Shown here piece by piece: positions 1 to 11,445 of a DNA stretch of 64,000 nucleotides (the first letter of the stretch is position 1; each line of letters starts with the position of its first letter). The notes below the pieces were generated by a model, which had not been told where the DNA came from, made no database searches, and was given only the letters and a program-made list of their open reading frames with translations. Source of the DNA: Cavia porcellus (taxonomy: Eukaryota > Chordata > Mammalia > Rodentia > Caviidae); the NCBI RefSeq assembly GCF_034190915.1, contig NW_026947507.1, forward strand, positions 14,270,501 through 14,334,500, written 5' to 3'. The translations under genes were made by a program, and so were the position numbers.

Positions 1-1384
1 TGAATACAGTAGAAAAAGCTGATAGACACTACTTAACTAAGTTAAGATCAATATCAACAAGTAAGTCTTGCAGAAGCACTTAGAATAACAGTAGTAGGGA
101 ACAAGGTATTAATGATATTAATGATATTAATAAACCAGTTTAAAATATGAAAAAGGCCAGAGATGTAGCTCTGTGAAGCCACGGTGTTCAATTCTCGAAA
201 GAGTAGGAAAACGCCAAGCACAAACCAAAAAAAAGCCAACAAAATACCAAGTAAGTCATCTCCACACTCTGCTATACAAGTTGGGGGGGGGGGTACACAC
301 AATACAGAATGGACAGAATCTGCAGCTGATACAAGACAGCAAATGACTACAGAGACAGGCCTTTCACAAAAGCATGAATTGTAACTTACTCCACCAAAAG
401 GCGAAGAGTATATACATAGTCAAACTAGTGACTAGTACTGTGAATATCTGAACAGTACTTGGAAACAACATTGGATGGACTAGTACAAATTGATTCATCT
501 AGCCTATATATTATCAAGCCTTAGAAATGATGGCTATGCAGATTTTTGGCACCAACACTGAGAAGAAACATATCACCTTGTGAGGCAAACCATTCATTCT
601 CCAGTACTGAAAGAATTAGGTCATGGCTCATTGTAATTGTTCTCTGGCTACATCTCTAGCAGAGATGAACCGTAGGCTCTTTCGTTCACATGGTAACTTT
701 CAAACGTTTAAAGATCATTTTAAGTAGTTGAACATGTTTCTATTCTCCAGGACAGTTCTGGTTATACCCATCATCCCAGCATAGTTATTAGTTATTGATT
801 ATCAGAGTGCTCACTTTCACTTTCAACTAGTCCTAGAATGGACAATATATGATCACTTAGTTACCAGAGATATTCCCATACTCTCGCTGAAATACTCCCT
901 TAATTTGACTGAAGATTCTCTTTGTCACCAACTATTCCTCCTGTGACATAACTTCCACTCCCATCTCTATTCCCTAGTCCCCTAGCTCTGAGTTCAAGGT
1001 AACTGATAACACTAAACCCCACACAATATTCCAGGTAGAGCATCACAGGAAAAGAACTATTTAGTTTTCTAATTATATTAGATCACTTTAGTACTCTTGG
1101 AAATCAGGTCACATTGTTCACCTATGTTGAGCCCAAATTCTAATTCAGGCATTTAAATCCTTTCCCTTTATACTTCTTCTAGATGGTCTTCTACTTAGAT
1201 AGCAAACAGATTCCTCAATTTTAGTATACATGCTACTGAAGCAAGCACAAGATCACTTGATTAACAGTATGCCTAACTAAAAGATTAGTCCACATTTTGC
1301 CATGTTCTTCATAAGATTGTTATAAAATTCTTGTTCAAGTCTGCTATGTCTATTCCATGAGATCGGTTTAGAGCATGTTATTTT
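1..1384. other. AT-rich intron sequence without recognised gene
   Basis: No coding or repeat family recognised. Contains a run of nine or more G at about 283-292. No gene signal seen on either strand. Confidence 0.5.
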
Positions 1385-1402
1385 TGAAGTGATATCTAAA
1401 TG

Positions 1403-2027
1403 AGATTCATTATGACGCCCATTCTCGTTGACTTTTATCTACTTTTGAAGACCTACAATGTCTCCAATGTTTTGATTTTGTCGGTTTTGTTCTTTACTGT
1501 TTTGTTCAATTTTATTATAACTAATGATATAGGCAATTCTATTAGAGATAGTGGGAGGCATTATGGTAACCATTGTTGATCACCTTGTATTATGTTTTTA
1601 CATTATCTATTATGTCCGCCCTTTTGATTTGGCCGACTCTGTTCTGTTATGTCACATTTGGTTTTACTCTCTTCCAAAAAAGTAATAAGAACCATGGGAG
1701 CAATGAAACCCAAAATGTATAATAGTCATTGTACAAAAGAGAGGAAAAGAAAGTGCTCTAAACTATATAACTGCATGTATATTTAAGTGTATAAGATAGA
1801 AAAGGATATCACTGAGTTTTATTGGATCATTGAACAGAACTGTTTGCAGTATCATTGTTGGAATGTTCACTTCACAAGCTTTAATTTTGTGACTTGAACA
1901 ATTATTTCTAAGATGGCAATATGTAATCCATTAACTAATGATTTCCTACTGTTTACTTTTTTTCTGTAAATCTGTATAACTTGTACCCTTTCTCTGCTTT
2001 TTTCTCCTTAATTAAAAAAAAAAAGAA
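1403..2027 (+). mobile_element. 625-bp L1-tailed non-autonomous retroelement (copy A)
   Basis: Flanked by an 18-bp direct repeat TGAAGTGATATCTAAATG (1385-1402 and 2028-2045, one mismatch) and ending in an A-rich tail, which is the signature of L1-type retrotransposition. The last ~220 bases (TTTCTAAGATGGCAATATG... to the TTAATTAAAAA tail) match the 3' ends of elements at 40.3-40.5, 48.47-48.70 and 61.14-61.20 kb. The body also matches the 47-48.7 kb copy (shared CCTACAATGTCT at about 1452, and GGCATTATGGTAACCATT near 1555 resembling a repeated module there). No open frame of note. The family name is not recognised. Confidence 0.75.
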
Positions 2028-2045
2028 TGAAGTGATATCTAGATG

Positions 2046-3330
2046 TCAATGTGAAAATATCCTGAAAACAATTAGAAAATAAAGACAGATGTACATTTAT
2101 TCATTCACTTACCTATTCTTTTAATAAATATAGCTTCTCTAATTGCTAAGCAATAGATTTTTGCATGTTCTGAAAGTATCTTCTCATAGATTGGCTGTTA
2201 GCTGCAAGGTTAAAAATTACTATGTAGTACTCTGGCTGGGGTAAGTAACCTGAAATGTAATAGGCAGTACTAGACAAACTCAAATTGAAGAACATGCTAA
2301 AAAATAACCTATACTCTTCATTATAAGAGAAGATGAAGGCAAAGTGGATCAACATGAGGTATGAAGGGAGGAAAAGGTAACAAAAAAAGAAATGTATGAT
2401 CAAAGTACACCACAGATACCTATGAAAATGTCATAATGAACATTATTAGGTAAACTAACATGTACCAATTTTTTTAAATGTCATGAAAGACAAAGATAAA
2501 GACTGTGTATACTCCAAATTAAAGGAAACTACAGACACTTAAAGCTGGAAGAAAGCTGGAGAAGAAAACAGTTTTGGTCCTAAACCTACAGGATACAGAA
2601 TATGGGAAAGACGGATGGAATTCCAAGTGGAGAAAATGGGGTGCCTAAAACATAAACACTACTAAATTTAAAGATAACTTGTTAAACAGTAATCAACAAT
2701 AGAAACACAAATACATAGAGACAACCAATCATGTACCTAATTCAAGATATCCTGGAGAATAATAATTTTCATATAGCATTTTTTTCCTTCTTATAATTCT
2801 TTATCCATTCTCACAAAAATCTGATATATGCATATATAAATGATAGGAAGACTTTACAAATAATAGTCTTTACATCTACTCAATCAATATATGTGAACTG
2901 ATTTTTTGACCTGAAAATGTAACATTCAAGTCCTCAGAATTTCTAAAGAAAAACCTGCCTCTATTTCAACTACAACAGCTACTTTGCTAGTCCCTAGAAA
3001 CCCTAGTTTTATTCACCATAAAAAAAGACAAGACTGGACAGAAAGTATACCATCACTCAAACAAATTTGAGGCAAGTACTGGATATCTGAGGAACCACAT
3101 GATGTTTGCTGAGATAGCAAGAGCCAGGATAACACTGCACCTGATAACCTTTCTCTGCCATTATAGCATCTCAGAAGACTGAACTTTGGAAGGATCCCTG
3201 CAATAAGACTTTCCTACTGTCTATGAAATCCCAGAAGAGCAATGACATAATCACTATCCAATAATCCCTTCATTTATCTGAGTATCTGGGTAAGGATAAT
3301 ATTGGTTTTTTAGCTACTTTAAGAATAATG
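2046..3330. other. AT-rich intron sequence, nothing recognised
   Basis: No supported gene, RNA or repeat family. Contains scattered A-runs and a few stop-closed short frames only. Confidence 0.5.
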
Positions 3331-3620
3331 AAAATAAAGTAGGCAAATCTCAAATTTGATAATTTAATTTTTGCAAAAGTGAAAACCAAAGAAGGAAGGA
3401 ATAAAGACAAAAAGCAAAAAATATTGACTTGGTAAAACATTATTACCAATAAATCAAAAAGCTGGCTACTTTAAGAAAAAATACCCAAATAATTGAGCAA
3501 TTAGATAACTAGACAGAAGAAAAAAAAAAAGGAAAATGTATAAATGCACTAAGTAATAAATAAAAACAGGAAAACTGCAGATAAAATAAAAAGGAAAACA
3601 ACAGTTAGCCAAGAACAATC
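3330..3620 (+). mobile_element. Decayed L1 ORF2-type fragment
   Basis: A-rich sense-strand text with GAAAACCAAAGAAGGAAGGA and AATCAAAAAGCTGGC, typical of the L1 ORF2 middle region. All frames are broken. Assigned by pattern, so only moderately sure. Confidence 0.45.
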
Positions 3621-4318
3621 TTTCCTACCGACAAAAAAAAAGCACAGTATCTGTAAATTATACTAATTATAAGGAACACATAATTTCAAAAATGGCCAAA
3701 CTGTTGCGCCTCCAGTACCAACCCCCTGGTCTCCTGATACAGTCTTGTACAAGGGACAAGACACTGAGCTCCAGGATTTCAACTGGAGCCTTTGCATCTC
3801 TGATGCACCGAGTTACCTTTTGCACTCTTCCATACTTAATTCTGGGTAGCTGTTATAAGCCAATCTTGTAAATTCTAAAGTATTTGTATACCTTGCATTA
3901 AATCTGTTTCTGTAGTAGGCACTGCTAATGATGCAGAATGCAAATGTTTAACCTGGTTTACCTTGTAGCAATTGTGCTCCTTTGTGGTATACTATTATGA
4001 ACAGCAAAGAAAGTTCTTATTGCCCCACATCCTCTTCACACCTTGTATCATCAGGCTCATTAATTTCAGTTACTGATAGAAATGCAATAGTATTTCATTG
4101 GAGTTTTACTTTGCATTTCCCCTACTGCTAATGAAATTGAGATCTTTCCATAGACTACAGTGATCACTGTACTGAGAACTGGCTGTTATTTTTGCCTCAT
4201 TTTTCCATCTTCTCATTTACTTATTGAAACACAGATTCTATTAGTATTCAGGATACTAATTTTTATTGGTTATATGCAAACTTTATCTCCTTTTTTCTGT
4301 TGTTGTTTTTTTTAGTAC
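3621..4318. other. Unassigned intron sequence
   Basis: No gene recognised. The 3700-4020 part has a slightly higher GC content and may be an old repeat, but I cannot name it. Confidence 0.4.
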
Positions 4319-4800
4319 TCAAGATCTGCATTAGTCAGCTTTTCAGTTATAGAGTCACAATACCTGACAACTATTACTTAAAAGGCAAAAGGTTTAATTT
4401 AGCTCAATTTCAAGACATTCAGTACACAGTCAGTTGGCACGTAGGCAAAAGAAACTCATGGTGGAAAAGCAAAGGAGAGCAAACCTGCTTAGCCCAAGGC
4501 AACCAGGAAGTAGAGCAGAGGGGCAGTGACAGGTTTACATAGCTCAGTTTGGAAGTTCAATGTTCTAGCACCAGCATCAGCTCAGCTCTAGCGAGGCCCT
4601 CAAAGAGGATGTAATCACAATGGCAAAAAAAAGCATGTAGGAGTGAGAGATCACACACACAGGCAGCAAACCACTGAACAATCCAGGGACTAGGCTCAGG
4701 TTTTCACAGTATCTCACTCTAAGAACTAAAGGATCCCACGAAACCTATCTTAATCTCTCATGGCAGAACTCCCATGACCTAAGGACCTCCCACTACATGT
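4319..4800 (-). mobile_element. MaLR-type LTR, minus orientation
   Basis: Begins with the reverse-strand end typical of mammalian MaLR LTRs (GCATTAGTCAGCTTTTCAGT, AATACCTGACAACTATTACT) and continues through a 'lift of the page'-type body with TTTAATTTAGCTC and CATGGTGGAAAAGC. Heavily diverged. SINEs follow directly, so the far edge is uncertain. Confidence 0.55.
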
Positions 4801-4802
4801 AC

Positions 4803-4941
4803 TTTTTTTTTTTTTGAGACAGAGTCTTGCTGTGTAGTTCAGGCTGTTCTTAAACTCATTACAGAGCCGAGGCTGGCCTCAAATTCAGCAATCCTCCTGC
4901 TCTGAGATGTGGGATTACAGGTATTCACCACCATACCCAGT
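4803..4941 (-). mobile_element. B1-type SINE, minus
   Basis: T-run, then GAGACAGAGTCTTGCTGTGT, AGGCTGGCCTC, and GTGGGATTACAGGTATTCAC: the reverse complement of a 7SL-derived B1 monomer. Confidence 0.85.
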
Positions 4942-4953
4942 TTATACCTATTT

Positions 4954-5056
4954 TTTTTTTTTTGTCTTTTTCCTTTTTATTGGTACCGGGGATCGAACTC
5001 ACGACTGCCTGCTTGCAAGGCAGGCGCTTATGCCGCTGAGCTAAATCCCCAGCCCT
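4954..5056 (-). mobile_element. ID-type SINE with GAAAAAGAC tail, minus
   Basis: Reverse complement of a tRNA-Ala-derived ID element (box A TAGCTCAGCGGCATAAG, box B GTTCGATCCC) plus the lineage tail. Flanked by the 14-bp duplication GTTTATACCTATTT (4940-4953 and 5057-5070), inserted at the head of the adjacent B1. Confidence 0.92.
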
Positions 5057-5109
5057 GTTTATACCTATTTCTTGAAGATCCCAATGTTATAGGCAGCTGA
5101 ACTAGTTAG

Positions 5110-5690
5110 AAATATTATAGACAGTCAGAAGGGCTTAGGCCCTCAACTAAACTGGTACAGAGGACCAGGTATCTGATGAACTTGGAGGAGACAGCACCTC
5201 TGGCTATGGGCCGGATCTCAAAACAGAAGGCAAAACAAATGCAACCACACCCTTAAGTATAAATTTCAGGGATTAAGTATGGATCACTTTAAGAACCCAG
5301 GAGTCACCATCCCAACCCCCTATAGGAAGAGTCACCGATTCATAAAGAATGCTTACTTGCTACCTTGACTCAGTTCTCCATTTGTCCCTGATTTGGTCAA
5401 TTTTACCTGAACAATTAAACGTATTGGTTGACCACAGCTCTGTCTCACCTCGTGCTCATCTACCTTACGAGTTCCCAGTTTTCCCCACATTATACCTACC
5501 TCATCTCATGGTTTTACGCTACAAAAATCCCGAGAAAATACAGAATCTTTGTCAACCCACTAGGGACCTCTTCTGTCTCTGACAGAAGCTTTCATTCTCT
5601 CAATAAATATTTCTGCTCTTAACCTCCCTTGTTACTAAAATTCATTCTTCGATTTTAGAGAACACAAACTTGAACAGGACATTTTGTTCC
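5110..5690 (+). mobile_element. Probable ERV LTR
   Basis: Shows LTR-like order: a C/T-rich 3' half with CAATAAATATTTCTGCTC (polyadenylation signal in R) and a U5-like end with GAGAACACAAACTTGAACAG. The 5' edge and any target duplication could not be fixed, and there is no coding interior. Class uncertain (ERV1-like U5 style). Confidence 0.4.
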
Positions 5691-5844
5691 CCATTATCAC
5701 CAACATACCTTGATACTGCCACAGCAGCAGCACCAAGACTCCAGCACATGAACTCCCAAAACTAAATCATATCCCAATCATACCAATGTCTAATCATTTT
5801 TTACAACATCTACATGTATTACCTATTCAAAAATAGGAGATAAA

Positions 5845-5980
5845 CCAGGTATAGTGGTACACATCTATAATTCCAGCCCTCTAGCTAAAGCAAGAGGACT
5901 GCCAAGGATTTGAGACCAGACTCAGCTACATAGTAAGACCTGGTCTCAAATAAACAAATAAACAAACAAACAAAACAGGA
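5845..5980 (+). mobile_element. B1-type SINE, plus
   Basis: AGGTATAGTGGTACACATCT, AGACCAGACTCAGCTACATA and CCTGGTCTCAAATAAACA with an A-rich tail. Diverged B1 monomer. Confidence 0.75.
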
Positions 5981-6224
5981 TATAATCTTAAAGTCTAAAG
6001 GGGAAAAAATGTTGAATAAGCTTGCCTTTGCTAGAACAATGCAGCATCTTCTACATTTTAGGAGGACAGAGAAAGGGACAATTCATGTTGTCCTTAAAGA
6101 CTGAAGACCAAGAAAAATAGTGTTAAGTGGTAGAATTCTTCGATATCAATGAATCAAAAAGCAAGTGAAATTTAGGAAGCTAGCACTAAAGAAAGTGAGC
6201 ATATTTACTTCAAGATATTCTAGT

Positions 6225-6305
6225 AAAAATTGAAAGACATAATATATGTGAATACCTAGAAAAGTGCCTTGCTCATACTAAGCACTCTACAAATGTAAGA
6301 TAAAT
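6225..6305 (+). repeat. MIR 3' fragment
   Basis: AAAAGTGCCTTGCTCATACT and AAGCACTCTACAAATG resemble the MIR 3' end (AACAGTGCCTGGCACATAGT...AAATGTT). Confidence 0.5.
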
Positions 6306-6660
6306 AACTATATTTCTAAAAATTATGATTATTATAATTATTAATCTAGGTCATACTTATATAAATGTATACCCCTCCTACTTACCCCTCAGGTGACAGT
6401 GTTATTGAACATACAAAACAATGTCACTACAATATTCAATGAATTTACAATTTAGCAGACAGACAGAAAACATGCATATTTACACATAAACATACAGCCA
6501 TTCATAAAAGTAAACAGATTCCACTTTCAGATGTATCTTGTACTAGATAAGTACTAATGTTCTAACTTCTGAAAAGTGACAAACTAGCTTAACATTGTGG
6601 ACAAATTTAAAGCTTTGAGTCAAATGCTGGCCCTTACCCTTCTAGTTTAGCTTTCTCTAA

Positions 6661-6842
6661 CCAGCGATGGTGGAACACACCTGTAATCCTAGCACTCTAG
6701 AAGGTATAGGCAGCAAGATGGCTAGTTTCATGGCCTCCTGAAACATGGTGAAATTGTCTCAACATAAAAAATTTTAAAAAGGCTAGGGGTGAGGTCATGT
6801 GAATGCCCTAGTTCAATGCCCAGTACAGAAAACAAACAAAAA
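6661..6842 (+). mobile_element. B1+ID dimer SINE (B4 / B1-dID type), plus
   Basis: A B1-like half (CACACCTGTAATCCTAGCAC) joined through a TTTTAAAAAGGCT linker to an ID-like half (GGGGTGAGGTCATGTGAATG, ATGCCCAGTACAG) and an A-rich tail. Strongly diverged. Confidence 0.7.
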
Positions 6843-6879
6843 CTTCAGTTATCTCATCAATAGGGATAATATTATCCTG

Positions 6880-8110
6880 CAAATTTGCTCTGACATAAAG
6901 ACAGACACAGAGACCAACAGAATAGAAAAAAAGTCCAGAAGTAAGCCCAAGGTATATAGTCTTTGACAAGGATATCAAGGTTACACAGTGGTGAAAGTTT
7001 AATTTCCTTAACAAATGGTAATGGAAAAACTGTTTACTCACACTCAAAAAAGTTAGACCCCTATACTGTATCAAAAATTAATTCAGCATGAAGCAAACAT
7101 CTACAAAAATTTTTGAAGAAAACAAAAAAAAGTTTCACAATATTGGACTTGACAATAAATTATTAAGTATAATACCAGAAAATACAGACAACAAAAGCAA
7201 ATAAAGCAAATGTGACTGTATCCAGCTTTAAAATGTATAGCAAAGGAAATAATCAGCAGAATGCAAAGGCAACCTAGAAAATGCGAAAAATTTTGTATAT
7301 ATCTGTTAAGGAGCTAATATTCAATATATTTAATAAAGAACTCCTACCATTCAACAACAGAATTTAACAATGGGCAAAAAATTTCAATAAACATTTCTCC
7401 AAAGTTTAAAGAGATCCTCAGCATCACTAATCATCAGAGAAATGCGAATCAAACCACAGTGAAATATCACTTCACCTGTTAGGATGGCCACTGTCAATAA
7501 AAAGAGTAGGAAATGTGTTAGAGAGAGTATGGAGAAACTGGAATCCTTATCCACTGTTGATACCATAGGCACTATGGAAAAGAATATAGCACTTCCTCAA
7601 AAACTGAAAATACATGCCTGTAATCCCAGCACTCAGGAGGCTGAGGTGGGAGGATCGTTGTGAGTTCGAGACCAGCCTGAGCTACAAAGTGAGCTCAAGG
7701 CCAGCCTGAACTGCATAGCGAGACCCCGTCTCAAAAATATTTAAAAAAAAAAAAAATTGAAAATAGATTTACCAAAAAATCCAGCAATCCCACTCCTAAG
7801 TATTTATTCACAAAAATTGCAAACAAGGCCTAGAAAAGATATTTGTATATTATACTCATTCCTACACTATGCATAATAGCCAAGGGGTGAAAGCAACCTA
7901 AATATCCACAGAAAGCTGAATGGATAAATAAAACGTGGTATAGACACATAAAGGAGTATTATTCCATCTTAGGAAAAGAAGGAAAGCTTATCATATGCTA
8001 CAACATGGATAAACCTTACGGACATTATATAAAAGTAATAAATCAGTCACAAAAAGACAAATACTGCATAATTCCACTCTTTTAATGTATCTAAGGTGGT
8101 CAAAGTCTTA
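6880..8110 (+). mobile_element. L1 (L1M-type) ORF2 C-terminus and 3' UTR fragment
   Basis: Sense text such as CATCACTAATCATCAGAGAAATGCG, TATGGAGAAACTGGAATCCT, GAATGGATAAATAAAACGTG and CAACATGGATAAACCTTA is the usual 3' region of mammalian L1. All frames are broken. Interrupted by a B1 SINE at 7613-7753. Confidence 0.85.
7613..7753 (+). mobile_element. B1-type SINE inside L1
   Basis: CATGCCTGTAATCCCAGCAC, GAGTTCGAGACCAGCCTGAG and GAGACCCCGTCTCAAAAA with an A tail. The 12-bp target duplication AAACTGAAAATA (7601-7612) / AAATTGAAAATA (7754-7765) proves insertion into the L1. Confidence 0.92.
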
Positions 8111-9079
8111 GTTTAGATGATATTCACTACATAAATGTTTTACTGCCTAAACTAATTTTTAACTAAACCAGAAAACCAAGCAATCCTTAAAATATTTTAT
8201 CTAGCAAAATTGGAAACAATAGATGTGAGATATGTTCTCTCCATCAACAACTAAAAGATCATAGATATCTTTCTACATCTCATTAGTGAAACGATCATTA
8301 CCAAAAAATTACATATATTAACAATTTCATTACTTTCCTCAATAATGCTACCTTTTGCTTGTCATGTGTGAGACCCTAGTCTAGCACCAAAAACACCAGA
8401 GAAATTCATAAGGATTTCTCCCCAAATGCAGACAAAGTAAAATTAAATAATATTAAATATAAATGGAAATTTATGAAATGAGTTTAACAACACAAGTTAG
8501 CACATTGCTCTTTAGCTACACATCTGAAATATCTGAACATTTTCTTGTCTGTATAGAGAATTTACACATAATTATGATTTTTGAAAACAGTACATTTAAG
8601 CACATAATCATTTCAAGTGGCCTAAGAAGTAATTATGTCAAATAAGCCTTTGGTCAACTTGTGCTCTTACTCTCTCCAGAAGTAAGTACTAAAAAGATTC
8701 CTTGTTCAAAGTGGCTCCAATTCAAAATGCCAAAATATGAACTCATGCACCTGTTTAACGCATAACAGAGGGTGCCACATCCACATCTTTTGCTTTTCTA
8801 CTATAAACTTTTATTTTAGTATAACAGTAGCTGGTTAGACATCTCAGTACCTGTCCCAGAGGGATATAGGAAGTAATCTTTGTGTTTATCCACTTGATAC
8901 AACAAAAGGCAAGGTGTGTGCACATGTGCAAAAGTGTCAAACCAAGATTTACTCCCACCATATGCTCCATGGTAAAGTTTTTGTGTTTACCTGAGTATCA
9001 CAGAGACTGTAACATATTCATATCACTCCAGAATTTGTTTTTTAAAAAGTTTTCTTTTAATTTTTCTGGTAGAGGTAGC
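8111..9079. other. AT-rich intron sequence, nothing recognised
   Basis: No supported feature. Short frames here lack any recognisable motif. Confidence 0.5.
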
Positions 9080-9786
9080 TCAATTCAGTATAATGGCACA
9101 TGAAAAACCAAACTTGAAAGTCAAAAGAGGTCAAAAGTGAATCATCAGATTATCCATGCATGGATGATGAAGATGATCCGTTATGGTAAAATACATGTTT
9201 TCATTACAGAAGAGTGGTATGAGTGGATGATGACGACGACCATGACCACAATGATGACAACTTTGACCCTGGTCATGTGAGCCAAAGTTCCTGTGACAGC
9301 AAAATGGAGCAATAATTGACTGATACAAAGGGAAGGCAGACCTCCTCAATTTAAATGACAAAGTAAATAGCTATGTGAGTGCTAGTCGAAATGTTGCACA
9401 ATGGTCACACAACCAAATGGAATGATTCAATATAGAATCAGGTCTAAAAATATAGTAAAGCTCTTGGCAGGGTTGAAACACACTAGATAGAATGCTAGCA
9501 TTGCCTTTCAATGTTGGAAATTATAACAAACAAAATCCTACAAGATGCAGTGAAATACACAAAGACTGAGATACAAGTAAAATAGTCTGTATGGACCAAC
9601 AGCCACATTCAAAACTATATTTATTATGATATCTCATTAGCTGAACTGAAAGCATTCATAGGTCTGCTGTATTTAGCAGGGATTTCTCATGGTAACTGGA
9701 GGAATGCAGAAGATTTATGGAAGAGTGATGGGTCAAAATAACACAAAAGTTATGCCCTTGTAGATGTAAAGACTTACTGTGCTTTC

Positions 9787-9900
9787 GAGGCTGAGGATTT
9801 AGCTCAGCGGCATAAGCGCCTGCCTTGCAAGCAGGCAGTCATGAGTTTGATCCCTGGTACCGATAAAAAGGAAAAAGACAAAAAAAAAAAAAAAAAAAAA
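9787..9900 (+). mobile_element. ID-type SINE inside the piggyBac fossil
   Basis: Full ID with GAAAAAGAC tail. It is bracketed by the 19-bp duplication AAAGACTTACTGTGCTTTC (9768-9786; one mismatch at 9901-9919), so it entered after the transposon had settled. Confidence 0.95.
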
Positions 9901-10534
9901 AAAGACTTACAGTGCTTTCAATTTAGAAAATTTATCCTGGAACTCAGCTCTCAGGTCCTTATTCATATAGTAATACACTGAATGATGTTGGGAATAAATT
10001 TGCTGCTTCCGTCTCCCAAACTAACTGGAATATGACATCTGATAGTCAACTTATCAGTTTCCAATTGATGGTACATTTGCTAACACAGCACAAGTTGACC
10101 AGCATAGGAACTGTATACAGGCATAAAGCACAAATTCCAAATGAAATGTTGCAATTTCAAAATAAAGAACTGCATAGTACAATCTTTGGTTTTCAGAAAG
10201 ATTTACATTGGCTACATATATGACAAAGAAAAATAAACTGGTACTGCTGACATCAACATTGTACCATTATGGAAATATTGATACGGAAATCTTGACAAAA
10301 CAGAAGGCTGACATGGAAGCTTTCTACAACAAAATTAAAGGTGGAGTAAGTGTTGTTGATGAGTTATGCAGCAACTATGATATCACTCGAAACACAAAGC
10401 ATTAGTCAATTGACCCTAAACATGTGTGGTAATAAACCATTTGATAGTTTATAAAAAAAATAATAGGTCAGAAATGTCACAGAGAAATTTTCTTAAAGGA
10501 TTGGGAATGGAGCTCACAAGAGATTATTTACAGT

Positions 10535-10617
10535 GCTAAGGATTTAGCTTAGCAGCTTAAATGCCTGGCAAATGCAAGGTCATGAGTTCAATCCTTGGTA
10601 CCAAAAAAAAAAAAAAT
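10535..10617 (+). mobile_element. Older ID-type SINE inside the piggyBac fossil
   Basis: GCTAAGGATTTAGCTTAGCA, GTTCAATCCTTGGTACC and an A tail, without the GAAAAAGAC extension. More diverged than its neighbours. Confidence 0.85.
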
Positions 10618-10639
10618 TTTTTTTTGACCACACTAGTGA

Positions 10640-10810
10640 GCTGACAGGTGAACACGCAGGTGCAGCATCCCAAAGATCTATTATAACAGGACAACCAAAA
10701 AGACATCAACTGTACACTACAAGAAATCAGGAAAACAAAACATATATACTATCAGTGTAAGCAATACTTACATATGGAATATGCAATTTTCATGTGTGAA
10801 GACAGCCTTG
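10640..10810 (+). pseudogene. First copy of piggyBac cysteine-rich C-terminal domain (decayed)
   Basis: Reading in the transposase sense gives a QPKRHQLY...NQENKTY run followed by a Cys/His pattern in which several cysteines have become tyrosine. It aligns in content and order with the second copy at 11330-11440 (shared ATCAGTGTAAGCAAT and GTGTGAAGACAGCCTT-type words). Confidence 0.55.
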
Positions 10811-11027
10811 GGTGTGATGGTTGAAGCAAAGATTATTTTTTTATAGACGTCTATTGGTATTTACATTGTAGTTCACAAAGGTTTGTATTTCTAATGTTAT
10901 ATCTTAGGTTTTGTAAGCAAGCACACAGCAATATGAAAATGTTGATGTCTAATATAAGCACTCATTACACACTTGATATTTTGACATGTTATCTTATTAT
11001 TTAAGTGTAATAATTGGATGAAGATTT

Positions 11028-11105
11028 TATTTTTGTACCAGGGGTCAAACTTATGATCTTGCACTTGCCAGGCAGGCTCTTACACCGCTGAATTAAACCC
11101 CTGGC
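11028..11105 (-). mobile_element. ID-type SINE, minus, between piggyBac 3' repeats
   Basis: GTACCAGGGGTCAAACTTAT, GCCAGGCAGGCTCTTACACC and CTGAATTAAACCCCTGGCC. Near-matching flanks TTGGATGAAGATTTT / TTGGAGTAAAGATTTT look like a decayed target duplication. Confidence 0.8.
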
Positions 11106-11329
11106 CTCTTGGAGTAAAGATTTTTTTGTTGAATACTATTGATATTTTCATTGTAGTTTATATACAAATTTATTTCTGATGTTATCTTGGGTTTTGTAAG
11201 CAAATGCACAGCTGATGCGCTAATGTTGTTTATTCTAAACATCATTTAATACTTTACTGATATATAATATCCCTAACTGCATACTGTATAATATAATAAA
11301 AACCTCCTGACAAAACAGCAAGACCAGCC

Positions 11330-11445
11330 ACATGTCAATATATCTTACAAAAATGCAAGGAAAGCAAAATACATACTGCTGTCAGTGTAAGCAATGCATG
11401 TCTACGGATCATGCTATTGTCAAGTGTGAAGACTGCCTTAAATAT
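11330..11445 (+). pseudogene. Second copy of piggyBac cysteine-rich domain
   Basis: An open stretch reads YCCQCKQC...DHAIVKCEDCLKY, i.e. CxxC...H...CxxC as in the piggyBac C-terminal zinc-binding domain, and is better preserved than the copy 0.6 kb upstream. It is followed by TAAAGACTTTTTTTATAGCA, the same 3' text that follows copy one. Confidence 0.6.

Noticed and set aside
10032..10405. Functional domesticated PGBD gene
   Set aside because: The transposase reading is broken by stops and frame changes, split by three SINEs, and lacks its middle catalytic part, so it is a fossil.
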